9,694 nucleotides of DNA from CAYUWG01 sp964448285 (GTDB taxonomy: Bacteria > Bacteroidota > Ignavibacteria > SZUA-365). The stretch is taken from positions 1 through 9,694 of the forward strand of contig CAYUWG010000106.1 of the NCBI GenBank assembly GCA_964448285.1, written 5' to 3'. Below, piece by piece: positions 1 through 7,497 of the stretch; position 1 is the stretch's first letter, and each line of letters opens with the position of its first letter. A program made the translations under genes and the position numbers. A model generated the notes under the pieces. That model worked only from the letters and a program-made list of their open reading frames with translations, did no database searches and was not told where the DNA came from.

Positions 1-2
1 TA

Positions 3-524
3 AAAAAATATGAGCAGGAAAACAGCCTGGCTGAAGAAAGAAGGCTCTGTTATGTGGCTTTCACCAGAGCGAAAAAAAGGCTTGTTATGACTTATGCAAA
101 TTATTACGGCTCCAGAAAAGCATGGCCTTCCAGATTTTTAAATGAGATAGACTATAAAAAAAATTTTGAAATTTCATTCATCAGAGATAATTCAGAAAAA
201 TATGTTGAGCCAAAGAAAAACTTTGAAATAGAAAAAACCCAGGAAATCCAAACTGCTTTTGCTTATCTCCCAGGAAAAGAGCAGAACCAGGAATCTATGA
301 CTAACGAAATAGTGTTCTCTCCGTCTGCTCTCCAAACTTTTAACCAATGCCAAAAAAGATATGAATACAAGTATATCTACAACATGCCTGATCCCGCCCC
401 TGTTGCATGGGATGTAATAAAGCTTGGTTCTTTTGCCCACTTAATCTTTGAACATGGAGTTAAAGCCGGGTACACGACGGAGAAAGAGTTTATTGATCTT
501 GCAAAAACTCTTCAGATGAGCGAG
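3..524 (+). CDS. UvrD/PcrA-type helicase with RecB-like nuclease domain, C-terminal fragment
   Basis: The frame is open to the left edge of the window, so the start is missing. The first codons read EERRLCYVAFTRAKKRL, which is helicase motif VI of superfamily 1 UvrD/PcrA/Rep enzymes (3'-5' DNA unwinding in repair). About 85 residues further on, SPSALQTFNQCQKRYEYKY followed by KLGSFAHLIFEHGVKAG matches the start of a PD-(D/E)XK (RecB/AddB-like) nuclease domain, an arrangement common in helicases of candidate-phyla bacteria. Family similarity stops near base 524. The frame stays open to 902, but that tail is antisense to another gene and is not helicase. The fragment is clearly more AT-rich than the rest of the window. 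Helicase identity is secure; the taxonomic guess is inference. Confidence 0.85.
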
Positions 525-530
525 GCCTGC
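515..530. other. junction of two unrelated sequences (probable assembly chimera)
   Basis: Left of about 524 lies an AT-rich + strand helicase; right of about 525 lies GC-rich minus-strand sequence. Both coding frames lose family character at the same point. The helicase runs up to LAKTLQMSE and then becomes antisense sequence, while the propeller gene ends at VLYAGAAG and then reads antisense helicase codons. A double break at a single base with a GC shift is what a misjoin, or a very recent illegitimate recombination, produces. No insertion-sequence end or direct repeat is visible at the junction. Confidence 0.8.
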
Positions 531-878
531 CGCACCGGCATAGAGGACTTTCGGGTCCCGCGGATCCATCGCCATCGCGCGAATGCGTCCGGCGACATTG
601 TTCGGTCCGAGCGAGACCCATTTCCACCAGTCGGCTTTCTTCTTCATCGATTGCATTTCCATGCGCTCGACGTGCTCGGCAGCGCGAACTCGCCAATCCG
701 GCGGTGCACTGCCGAAAGGATACGTGCGCTGTTCATAATAAAACCGATCCGCTTCAGCGGCTCGGTCGAAGCGATGCGGTTTCTTCGTATGATATCGATG
801 ATGGACGACCGAATCGGTGATGAGAAAGGCAACCGAGGCCATCATCCCCATGAGAACGAATCGAAAGAGCACGTTCAT
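525..878 (-). CDS. secreted beta-propeller (BNR/VPS10-like repeat) protein, N-terminal fragment
   Basis: The fragment holds the first 118 residues. The ATG at 878 is preceded by GAGGTG four bases upstream; a TTG at 890 is possible but has no such signal. Residues 1-21 are a hydrophobic signal or anchor segment (MNVLFRFVLMGMMASVAFLI). Residues 84-118 (WWKWVSLGPNNVAGRIRAMA, then DPRDPKVLYAGAAG) match the entry into the first blade of secreted glycosyl-hydrolase/sortilin-like repeat proteins common in Bacteroidota and Ignavibacteria, where a GG.W[KR][ST] segment usually follows. That continuation is absent because the sequence changes at the junction near 525. The gene follows the beta-barrel gene directly (its start lies 9 bases past that gene's stop), so they are probably co-transcribed. 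Substrate and exact function cannot be told from this part. Confidence 0.7.
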
Positions 879-886
879 TACGCACC

Positions 887-1624
887 TCAAAACAGTTGGT
901 AAGCGACGTTCAAAACAAACTTGTAAAACACGGGACGCAACGGCTGCAAGTCGGTAATCTTCTGCGGGCTGTAATCGACCTGAACCGATGGAATGATAAA
1001 CAGATTCCTCGTCGGAATGAAAGCATACTCCGCTCCGATCACGATCGAAGTGCGGAGCGTCCGCGCACCTTCGATGTCTCCGTTTTCGATCGTGTATTGA
1101 TAGCCGGTCTGCAGCTCCGTTTCCGTGATCTTTGCGCTTTTCTTCCTGACGAATCCGAAGCTCGGCCCGACGAAGATGCGTTCGCCATCGAGTTTGCCGA
1201 TGAGGCGCAGCAGGATATCGACGCTGAAGAGCGAATACTCTACCGTCAGTTCATCGGCGAGATCGCCGACGACCGGCTGTGAGCGAAGACTATCGACGCG
1301 CCCAACGGTAAACAGCGTGGACGTTGTTTGCATACCCGCTCGCAAGTAAAGCGAAAGCTCTTCGTTGATCGGAACGTTCAGCGACAGCCCGTACGGGGAG
1401 CTTCCGCTCGTGGCATTCGCGAGAAACTCGCAGGGACAATCGGCAGCGTACCCGCCATGAAAGACGTTATACGACACGCCGAAATATCCGGAAAGCTGCC
1501 AGCCGTTCCGCAGCACAAACGGAACAGGCGGCGCCTCAGGCTCAGCCTGTCCAAAGACTTCCGGAGAAATCGAAACGAGCGCGCACAATACCGGCAGGAG
1601 CCGGATGGCGCTATGCTTCTTCAA
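887..1624 (-). CDS. outer-membrane beta-barrel protein with signal peptide
   Basis: With a TTG start at 1624 the product is 245 residues beginning MKKHSAIRLLPVLCALVS, a classical signal peptide (KK, hydrophobic core, probable cleavage near VFGQA). The mature part consists of alternating polar/hydrophobic strands (LSGYFGVSYNVF, LSLYLRAGMQTT, RIFVGPSFGFV, TSIVIGAEYAF, KFVLNVAYQLF) and ends in phenylalanine, as expected for a barrel folded by the BAM complex in the outer membrane. It resembles PorT/OmpA-type barrels of the Bacteroidota-Chlorobi group, but no specific function is recognisable. An ATG at 1732 is in frame, but it would place about 36 non-signal residues ahead of the signal peptide and overlap valS by over 120 bases, so it was not chosen. 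The TTG start overlaps the end of valS by 14 bases, suggesting translational coupling. Confidence 0.7.
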   Translation of the reverse strand: MKKHSAIRLLPVLCALVSISPEVFGQAEPEAPPVPFVLRNGWQLSGYFGVSYNVFHGGYAADCPCEFLANATSGSSPYGLSLNVPINEELSLYLRAGMQTTSTLFTVGRVDSLRSQPVVGDLADELTVEYSLFSVDILLRLIGKLDGERIFVGPSFGFVRKKSAKITETELQTGYQYTIENGDIEGARTLRTSIVIGAEYAFIPTRNLFIIPSVQVDYSPQKITDLQPLRPVFYKFVLNVAYQLF

Positions 1625-4388
1625 GCGTGTGAAAATGTGCAAGCAGTTTCTCGAGTGTGTGTTTGAAGTTCTCCTGTTTCGCACGTTCCCGTTCAACCAC
1701 GTCTGCGGGTGCGCTCGCGACAAACTTCTCATTTTTCAATTTCGCATCAATGCCATTCAACAGCCCTTCGATGCGCGTAATCTCCTTTCCCAACCTTTTG
1801 CGTTCAACGTCCAAGTCGATCAGGCCTTCGAGCGGCATGAACACTTCCTCGCCGGCAACGACCGTGCTTGCGGCAATCTTCGGTCGCACGACGTCACTGC
1901 CGACCTCGACCTTTTCGATCTTGGCGAGCCTCTCAAGAAAGTGAAGATTCTCTTCGATGACGGATTTGTACGCCGGCTTGTGGTTTCGAATGATCACGGT
2001 GCATTCCCTCGACGGGGGAACGTTCATCTCGCCGCGAATGGCTCGAACGCCATCGACGAGCGACTGGAGGAACTGCATCGATTCATCCGCAGCGGGATCG
2101 ACGTACTTCTCGTTGAAATCCGGTAATCGCTGCGTCATGATGCTCTGCCCTTGGCGTCCCGGTTCGAACTTGTGCCAGATCTCTTCCGTGATGAACGGCA
2201 TGAAGGGATGAAGCAGCTTGAGCATTGCATCGAAGACGTTCAACGCGCGTTCTAACGTGACGCGTTGCAATTTCTCGTCGTTCGAGTACAGACGCTCCTT
2301 GATAAGCTCGATGTACCAATCGCAGAAGTCGCGCCAGATGAATTCGTACAGCACTTTCGAAACGTCGTTCACGCGATACTTCGCCATCGCTTCAGACACG
2401 TTCCTGATCGTTTCGTGCAAACGGCTGAAGACCCACCTGTCTTCAAGCTCCATATCCGGTGAGGTTAAAGGAAGCTCAGCGCCCTTCACCGATTGCCAGC
2501 GCCCGTCACGATAAATCCACTCGCCGTTCGACTCGATCTTCATTTTGTTCATCAGAAGAAAACGGGCGGCGTTCCAAATCTTGTTCGCGAAGTTGCGGCC
2601 GATCTCACACTTCGTTTCGGAGAAGAGCACGTCCTGTCCCAACGGTGCGAGATAGATGACCGTGAAGCGCAACGCATCCGCGCCATACGTTGCGATGACG
2701 TTGAGCGGATCGGGTGAATTGCCGAGGGACTTCGACATCTTCCGGCCTTTCTCGTCGCGAATGATCGAAGTGAAGTACACGTCCCGGAACGGCACGATGT
2801 CCTGCATCTCCGTTCGCTTCGAACCATCCGCCTTCGGAACGTCGGGCATGAATTCCAAACCCGCCATGATCATGCGCGCAACCCAGAAGAAAATGATGTC
2901 GGGACCGGTGACAAGCAGATCGGTCGGATAGAAATAGCGGAGCGACTCGGAATCCTTCGGCCAATGATGGACACTGAACGGCCAGAGCCACGAGGAGAAC
3001 CACGTATCGAGCACGTCTTCATCCTGGTGGACGGTGCTGCCGCACTTCGGACATGCGCTCGGCGCTTCGTGCATGGCATCGAGCCAATCGCACGAGTTAC
3101 AGGAAAAGACGGGGATGCGATGACCCCACCACAACTGGCGCGATATCGTCCAGTCGCGAATGTTCGTCATCCAGTGCTCATAGACTTTCGTCCAGCGTTC
3201 GGGATGGAAGCGAATGACGCCTTCGCGAACGGCGCGAAGCGCGGGTTCGGCAAGCTCCTTCATGGCGACGAACCATTGATCGGAGAGATAAGGCTCGATC
3301 GGAACGTCCGTGCGGTCGCTGTAACCGATGGAGTGAGCGTAATCATCGATCTTCTCGACAAGTCCGAGAGCTTCGAGGTCCGCGACGATTTTCTTCCGCG
3401 CTTCGAAGCGATCCATTCCGGAGTACGCGCCGCCAAGTTCGTTGATCGTCGCATCGACGCTCATGACGTTGATCTGCTCGAGGTTGTGCCGCTGGCCGAC
3501 TTCGAAGTCATTGGGGTCATGCGCAGGAGTCATTTTCACGACGCCTGTTCCGAAGGCCGAATCCACATACTCGTCGGCGATCACCGGGATAGCGCGGTTC
3601 ATCAGCGGGAGAAGCACGGTCTTCCCGACGTATTGCGCATAGCGCGCGTCGCCGGGATTCACTGCAACGCCGGTATCGCCAAGCATTGTCTCAGGCCGTG
3701 TCGTTGCAACGACGAGAAATTCCGAAGTACTCGGTTCGCCGTTCACTATGATGGGATAGCGGAAATAATAGAGCTTGCCCTGCTGCTCTTTGTACACGAC
3801 CTCTTCATCGGATAATGCCGTGTGTGCAATCGGGTCCCAGTTGATGATGCGCTTGCCGCGATAGATCGATCCTTTCTTGAAAAGACGGATGAACACCTCG
3901 CGCACCGCGTATGACAGTTCCTCGTCCATCGTGAAAACGGTTCGATCCCAGTCACAGGAGACGCCCAATTTCCGCAGTTGGCGTGTGATGATATCGCCAT
4001 AGGTATTTCTCCACTCCCACACGCGCTTGAGAAATGCATCGCGTCCGAGGTCGTGGCGGGAGATGCCTTCTTCTTTCCGGAGCGTCTTCTCGACAACCGT
4101 TTGCGTTGCGATGCCCGCGTGGTCGGTACCCGGAATCCAGCATGCATTCTTCCCCGTCATTCTATGCCAGCGAATGAAGATGTCCTGCAGAGTGTTGTTG
4201 AGCACGTGACCCATCGTCAACATGCCGGTGATGTTCGGCGGCGGGATAACGATGGTGTATGGTTCTTTCCGGCTGTCAGGCTCTGCGTGGAAAAGCCGTT
4301 GTTCCTCCCAGAACGCATACCAGCGATCCTCGACGTTCTGCGGATTGTACGCGGAAGCTAATTCTTCATTGTGTATCGGTTCGGTCAT
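1611..4388 (-). CDS. valS: valyl-tRNA synthetase
   Basis: This complete 925-residue class Ia synthetase charges tRNA-Val with valine in the cytoplasm. The ATP-binding motif is PPPNITGMLTMGH (residues 49-61, HIGH equivalent TMGH). The CP1 editing domain, which removes mischarged threonine, shows TTRPETMLGDTG (229-240) and GTGVVKMTPAHDPNDF (280-295). CxxC pairs at 430/433 and 446/449 look like a zinc site. The second catalytic motif is KMSKS at 550-554. The anticodon-binding helical domain spans roughly 650-800, and the ValRS-specific C-terminal coiled coil (LDVERKRLGKEITRIEGLL onward) fills about the last 65 residues. Length and motif order are normal for the family, and no frameshift is seen. 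The ATG at 4388 has only a weak purine-rich upstream signal (GAGAGAAA). It is the first gene of a minus-strand block with the barrel and propeller genes. Confidence 0.98.
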   Translation of the reverse strand: MTEPIHNEELASAYNPQNVEDRWYAFWEEQRLFHAEPDSRKEPYTIVIPPPNITGMLTMGHVLNNTLQDIFIRWHRMTGKNACWIPGTDHAGIATQTVVEKTLRKEEGISRHDLGRDAFLKRVWEWRNTYGDIITRQLRKLGVSCDWDRTVFTMDEELSYAVREVFIRLFKKGSIYRGKRIINWDPIAHTALSDEEVVYKEQQGKLYYFRYPIIVNGEPSTSEFLVVATTRPETMLGDTGVAVNPGDARYAQYVGKTVLLPLMNRAIPVIADEYVDSAFGTGVVKMTPAHDPNDFEVGQRHNLEQINVMSVDATINELGGAYSGMDRFEARKKIVADLEALGLVEKIDDYAHSIGYSDRTDVPIEPYLSDQWFVAMKELAEPALRAVREGVIRFHPERWTKVYEHWMTNIRDWTISRQLWWGHRIPVFSCNSCDWLDAMHEAPSACPKCGSTVHQDEDVLDTWFSSWLWPFSVHHWPKDSESLRYFYPTDLLVTGPDIIFFWVARMIMAGLEFMPDVPKADGSKRTEMQDIVPFRDVYFTSIIRDEKGRKMSKSLGNSPDPLNVIATYGADALRFTVIYLAPLGQDVLFSETKCEIGRNFANKIWNAARFLLMNKMKIESNGEWIYRDGRWQSVKGAELPLTSPDMELEDRWVFSRLHETIRNVSEAMAKYRVNDVSKVLYEFIWRDFCDWYIELIKERLYSNDEKLQRVTLERALNVFDAMLKLLHPFMPFITEEIWHKFEPGRQGQSIMTQRLPDFNEKYVDPAADESMQFLQSLVDGVRAIRGEMNVPPSRECTVIIRNHKPAYKSVIEENLHFLERLAKIEKVEVGSDVVRPKIAASTVVAGEEVFMPLEGLIDLDVERKRLGKEITRIEGLLNGIDAKLKNEKFVASAPADVVERERAKQENFKHTLEKLLAHFHTLEEA

Positions 4389-4409
4389 TCGGTGAATGTT
4401 TCTCTCATT

Positions 4410-4438
4410 GGAAAAATCGAAAGGCTCACATGGAGCCT
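4410..4438 (-). terminator. possible intrinsic terminator or attenuator in the valS leader
   Basis: Reading the minus strand, AGGCTC (4438-4433) and GAGCCT (4427-4422) form a perfect 6-bp stem with a 5-base loop, followed at once by a T-rich run (TTTCGATTTTT, about 4420-4410). This is the layout of a Rho-independent terminator. It would end transcripts coming from the cassette array before valS, but it lies only about 20 bases before the valS start, so it could also act as an attenuator. The stem is short, so confidence is low. Confidence 0.35.
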
Positions 4439-4575
4439 CACTTCAAAATACGAAAGCAGGTGGTAGAATGGCGTATTGCGTATCGCGTTTGGGCTTCTAC
4501 GATGGCTCGGTAAACCTCACATAGGCTGAAGCCATCTCTGTGTGCTGTTCTCCCCCTCCTGAATTCCACCTATTG

Positions 4576-4638
4576 GACTAACGGCCGGGCGATGAGCCGC
4601 CGCGCTTTCCAGCGGTCGGCTCCAGCGGCTTGTTCGGC
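4576..4638 (-). other. attC site A (63 bp), end of the DUF3800-like cassette
   Basis: The boundaries are GACTAAC (4576-4582; R' = GTTAGTC on the minus strand) and GTTCGGC (4632-4638; R'' = GCCGAAC on the minus strand). The inner arms are GAGCCGCCGC and GCGGTCGGCTC, which pair perfectly except for one extra T in the right arm, the extrahelical base typical of attC. The right boundary lies 28 bases beyond the stop of the cassette gene. It is the last attC before valS. Confidence 0.8.
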
Positions 4639-4665
4639 AGCCCACTGGGGTTGGCGCTTGTCGGT

Positions 4666-5643
4666 TTAAGTCGCATGCTCTGGGTACTTCTCCTGATCGT
4701 GGAAATGGTAGAAGCGGAGCAGGTGTCCACTCCCATCAGAGGATGGATCAACTGCGCAAAGCAAACGCCTGAGGGGACGCCGCGCATCCGAGAGCCACCA
4801 AGTGATTGCCGCTGTTTTGTCAGAATAATCGTCGCGGTGCATCCAGAAGATACCCGGCGGTTCGTTTTGACCACTCGTTTTCAGAAGCAACTGTTCTGCA
4901 ACGGCTCCCGCAATCATGTCGGGAATCGCAAGGTAGTCCTCAATCTGGCGGGTTCCGTCATCACACTTACTCGTCCCGCATCTAAGGTGACCGAGATCAA
5001 ACTCAAGGTACTGGCTGCATATCCACACAAAAAGCTGCGTCAACTCACGAACTCTGTCATCGTTCGCAGCAATGCTGTCTTCGTCGGTGAACCACATCAC
5101 GTTCTGTCCGCGTGTAGCGAGCCCACCCAAGAGTACGCCGAGGATATGGAGGATGAAGAATGCTTTTTCCAGAATCGCTGGCTTCCATTTTCGATAGGCA
5201 GCGAAGTCGGGATTGTTCAAATCAAGCGGCGGGCTGGCCGCGAATACAGTATCGCATTGCTTATTCACCGCAAGAGAAAAGGATAGGCCATCGAGATCAT
5301 TCGCTGCTTCTAGAAGCGGTTGCAGAGCTCGACACCGTTGGCCATCCGTAAGGCGCTTGAACGACATCCGTCTCAAATCAGATAAATGCGTTTCCCTTAT
5401 GCGGAGTCTCTGCGGCTCCCACCTCTCCCAAGAGTCCAAGGATGTGATTAGGAATGAAAACACAAGATAGGGGCAGTCAGGAGATTCACCACTGTAATCT
5501 GATCCAAGCAAGAGAGTAGACGCGGATTTCAAATCGGGAAGAAGATGCGAGTACTTTGCATCGAGACGCAAGAACTCGGCATTAAGAACTCCAGTAAAGG
5601 TCCTCTCTGGAGCCGGAACAGAATTCCAAACTGCGTTTCTCAA
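4666..5643 (-). CDS. DUF3800-like protein, probable RNase H fold
   Basis: The product is 325 residues and I do not recognise a named family with certainty. Three features recall DUF3800, a family with an RNase H-like fold: an early acidic DYSG motif (residues 49-52) on a predicted strand, an acidic WFTDEDSIAAND stretch (185-195), and QIEDYLAIPDMIAGAVAE (233-250), which resembles the DUF3800 C-terminal signature of the type LADLIAGA. These acidic residues would be candidate metal ligands of a nuclease, which is inference. A hydrophobic stretch (162-175) is more likely a buried helix than a membrane segment. The start is TTG at 5643, preceded by GAGAG and only about 20 bases from the neighbouring attC boundary, as is usual in cassettes; a later TTG near residue 25 is possible. 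It is the only gene of its cassette. DUF3800 proteins often occur near defence genes, but no role is shown here. Confidence 0.65.
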   Translation of the reverse strand: MRNAVWNSVPAPERTFTGVLNAEFLRLDAKYSHLLPDLKSASTLLLGSDYSGESPDCPYLVFSFLITSLDSWERWEPQRLRIRETHLSDLRRMSFKRLTDGQRCRALQPLLEAANDLDGLSFSLAVNKQCDTVFAASPPLDLNNPDFAAYRKWKPAILEKAFFILHILGVLLGGLATRGQNVMWFTDEDSIAANDDRVRELTQLFVWICSQYLEFDLGHLRCGTSKCDDGTRQIEDYLAIPDMIAGAVAEQLLLKTSGQNEPPGIFWMHRDDYSDKTAAITWWLSDARRPLRRLLCAVDPSSDGSGHLLRFYHFHDQEKYPEHAT

Positions 5644-5658
5644 GCTATCTCTCAGTCT

Positions 5659-5739
5659 GCCGAACGTTTAGCTTGAGGGGCGCGGAAACAGGCGGCGAAG
5701 CCGGCTGTTGGAGCGTCCCTCTCGAAGCGAATGTTAGAG
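5659..5739 (-). other. attC site B (81 bp), end of the DUF4145 cassette
   Basis: The left boundary is GCCGAAC (5659-5665; R' = GTTCGGC on the minus strand) and the right boundary is GTTAGAG (5733-5739; R'' = CTCTAAC). The arms GCTTGAGGGGCGC and GCGTCCCTCTCGAAGC pair imperfectly, with unpaired bases on the right arm. The loop holds a further small hairpin (CAGGCGGC/GCCGGCTG). The DUF4145 stop codon lies 28 bases to the right. Confidence 0.7.
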
Positions 5740-5766
5740 CGCAGCGTGGGATATGTATGCAAGACA

Positions 5767-6465
5767 TCAGCCTTCGCTTGGTGCATCTTTGTTCAGCCTC
5801 TCCGCTCTCTTGGCGCGAGATAATTTGACTTTCTCGGGCATGATGAACGTATATAGCAAAAACTTAGCAATAAAGTCGTGCACTTCATCTGAATCATCTT
5901 CGGTAACGTCTTTTAAGTTGTCTTTATCAGGATGTGCGCCCCAATTTCCAAAAATGCGAATTTGATGTGCCCAGTCCTTTATGTCCGTTGGCAAATTAGC
6001 CAACGATTCAATTTGTTTGATTAAGTCAAGTTTATGGTCAGCCCCTAGCACGAGAAGAGAGCCTTGAAGGGTTCTGCGAAACATTGAGCAAGCAGCACGA
6101 TTGGCGCCAATAGATTTACATTTCAGCGCTTCTTGGTAGTCGACGGCAATTTCCTTGGGCACGAATTCTTTTTCTTCGTCACTAAAATCATCGTCTATGG
6201 ATGCAGGAAATTTTTCATCCCAACCCTTAAATGAAAGACTCTGAGAGCCCGAATATCGATTTTGCTCAAATTGACAAGTTTTCACTAATAACTTTCTGCA
6301 AGGCTTGCAGCGAAATGCAACGTAGAACTCTACGTCTCCATTCCGATATTGATGATGGTCATTCCACAACTGCTCGATGTGGACTTTTGCCCCGCAATGA
6401 GGGCAAATGTCTATGAGGTCAACGGTGTGCTTCTGAATCGATTTTTTTGCTTCATCAATGTTCAT
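5767..6465 (-). CDS. zinc-ribbon plus DUF4145 (HEPN-like) protein
   Basis: The product has 232 residues. The N-terminus carries two CxxC pairs (CPHC at 21-24 and CKPC at 53-56), a likely zinc ribbon. Residues 100-212 match DUF4145: VPKEIAVDYQEALKCKSIGA, RAACSMFRRTLQG, then WAHQIRIFGNWGAHPD (165-180) with R170, N174 and H178, and a final helix ending LLYTFIMPEKV. DUF4145 belongs to the HEPN-like helical proteins, often linked to restriction, toxin or RNA-cleaving systems; whether this copy cleaves RNA cannot be told. The ATG at 6465 has AAGG close upstream. It is the only gene in its cassette, between attC B and attC C. Its codons are more AT-rich than its neighbours, supporting separate origin. 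Family assignment is firm; function is unknown. Confidence 0.85.
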   Translation of the reverse strand: MNIDEAKKSIQKHTVDLIDICPHCGAKVHIEQLWNDHHQYRNGDVEFYVAFRCKPCRKLLVKTCQFEQNRYSGSQSLSFKGWDEKFPASIDDDFSDEEKEFVPKEIAVDYQEALKCKSIGANRAACSMFRRTLQGSLLVLGADHKLDLIKQIESLANLPTDIKDWAHQIRIFGNWGAHPDKDNLKDVTEDDSDEVHDFIAKFLLYTFIMPEKVKLSRAKRAERLNKDAPSEG

Positions 6466-6501
6466 TGCCTTACCTATGGATCGGGCATGTTGTGACCAGT
6501 G

Positions 6502-6560
6502 CTCTAACGCCCAGCATCAGCGGCGGCGCGCAGCGCCGTCCGCTGCAACCGGTGTTAGGC
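6502..6560 (-). other. attC site C (59 bp), end of the restriction-modification cassette
   Basis: The boundaries are CTCTAAC (6502-6508) and GTTAGGC (6554-6560). The inner arms CAGCGGCGGCGC and GCGCCGTCCGCTG pair fully except for one extra T on the right arm, a textbook attC hairpin of the classical 59-base size. The stop codon of the methyltransferase gene (TAA at 6557-6555) lies inside the right core site, so coding sequence and attachment site overlap by 6 bases. Confidence 0.9.
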
Positions 6561-7493
6561 GCCATGCTCCTTGCGCTGAGCTGCTACCTCGAAGATGTCA
6601 GGGGCAAGGCGCTCTTTGGCCACCTTCACAGCTTCGGGGTCAACTTCGAATCCCAGGAAGTCACGATTGCTCGACTTTGCCGCCACGAGAGTCGAACCAC
6701 TGCCGCAGAACGGATCAAGAACGAGTTGACCCGGCAGGGTCGTCAGTTCGATCAGGGCTCGAAGGAGCTTGACGGGTTTCTGGGCAACGTGACGCCCTCC
6801 TTCGCCCTTCCCAAACCCAGACCGCAGCACGTTGTCTGGGACGCGCTCATAGCGCACAAACGCCTCTTCATTGAAAGCGCCAACGCCGTGGGTTAGGACG
6901 TTGTCGGCGATCGTTGTGCCGATTGTGTACGGCTTCACGAACCACAAGACCGGTTCAAAGGTCGGGCGGAGGTTGCCAACGCGCCAGCCATCCCACTGCT
7001 TGGCACTACCCTCATCTCCACGCCGTTGGAACACGATGCTGACCCGCTGAGCCCGATGGGGGGCGGATTCGCGAAGCCAAGCCAACGAATCCTTGAAGGT
7101 AAAGCCAGCATCTTCAAACGCCACGACGCACCGATGCGCAAGGCGGCGGCCTGCAAACACCAACGCTGAACCGCCCGGCTTCAGAACGCGAAGCCACTCT
7201 CCGGCGAAGGACTCGCACCAGCGCTGGTACTCGACTGGAATCTGCCGATCAGCCTCGGACCACCCGTTCAAGGGCTTGCCTCTGCGCCGAAACACAGCTC
7301 CCGCGCGAGCCTGAGCCGGACTCGATCCGAGGAGGGCCGAATTCGTGTTGTTGTGAAGCACGTCCCACTCATCTGCCCCGATACCATAGGGAATGTCGCT
7401 GAGGATGAGGTGAACGCTCGACGTGTCTAGCTGCCTGACGGCAACAATGCCGTCGGTAACCATGACTGAATTCGGTGAGTGCTTCAACGTCAT
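6555..7493 (-). CDS. type II DNA methyltransferase, beta class, partner of the HindIII-family enzyme
   Basis: This 312-residue enzyme should methylate an adenine (or N4 of cytosine) in the restriction site with S-adenosylmethionine, protecting host DNA. Motif IV is SDIPYG (32-37), an unusual DIPY in place of DPPY or SPPY. Motif I is DPFCGSGST (260-268), with AQKPVKLLRALIELT (237-251) just before it and GFEVDPEAV (281-289) after. Catalytic motif before SAM motif, with the target region between, is the beta arrangement. LKPGGSALVFAGRRLAH (104-120) and AWLRESAPHRAQRVS (138-152) are typical of this subgroup. The gene starts 4 bases after the endonuclease stop (ATG at 7493), so the two are one transcript. 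Its TAA stop lies inside attC C. Methylation type and site are inferred from the partner. Confidence 0.88.
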   Translation of the reverse strand: MTLKHSPNSVMVTDGIVAVRQLDTSSVHLILSDIPYGIGADEWDVLHNNTNSALLGSSPAQARAGAVFRRRGKPLNGWSEADRQIPVEYQRWCESFAGEWLRVLKPGGSALVFAGRRLAHRCVVAFEDAGFTFKDSLAWLRESAPHRAQRVSIVFQRRGDEGSAKQWDGWRVGNLRPTFEPVLWFVKPYTIGTTIADNVLTHGVGAFNEEAFVRYERVPDNVLRSGFGKGEGGRHVAQKPVKLLRALIELTTLPGQLVLDPFCGSGSTLVAAKSSNRDFLGFEVDPEAVKVAKERLAPDIFEVAAQRKEHGA

Positions 7494-7497
7494 GGAG

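Noticed and set aside
525..902. C-terminal extension of the helicase frame past the junction
   Set aside because: The residues are the antisense of the propeller gene and have no helicase or nuclease character; the open frame is chance.
1605..3815. Long + strand open frames (173 and 283 codons) opposite valS
   Set aside because: They are antisense to the intact valS, show arginine- and phenylalanine-rich composition typical of shadow frames, and match no family.
4578..4874. 98-codon minus-strand ORF ending in NKPLEPTAGKRGGSSPGR
   Set aside because: It overlaps the DUF3800-like gene in another frame, and its end is simply translation through attC A. Such PLEPTA-type endings are a known artefact of reading attC sites.
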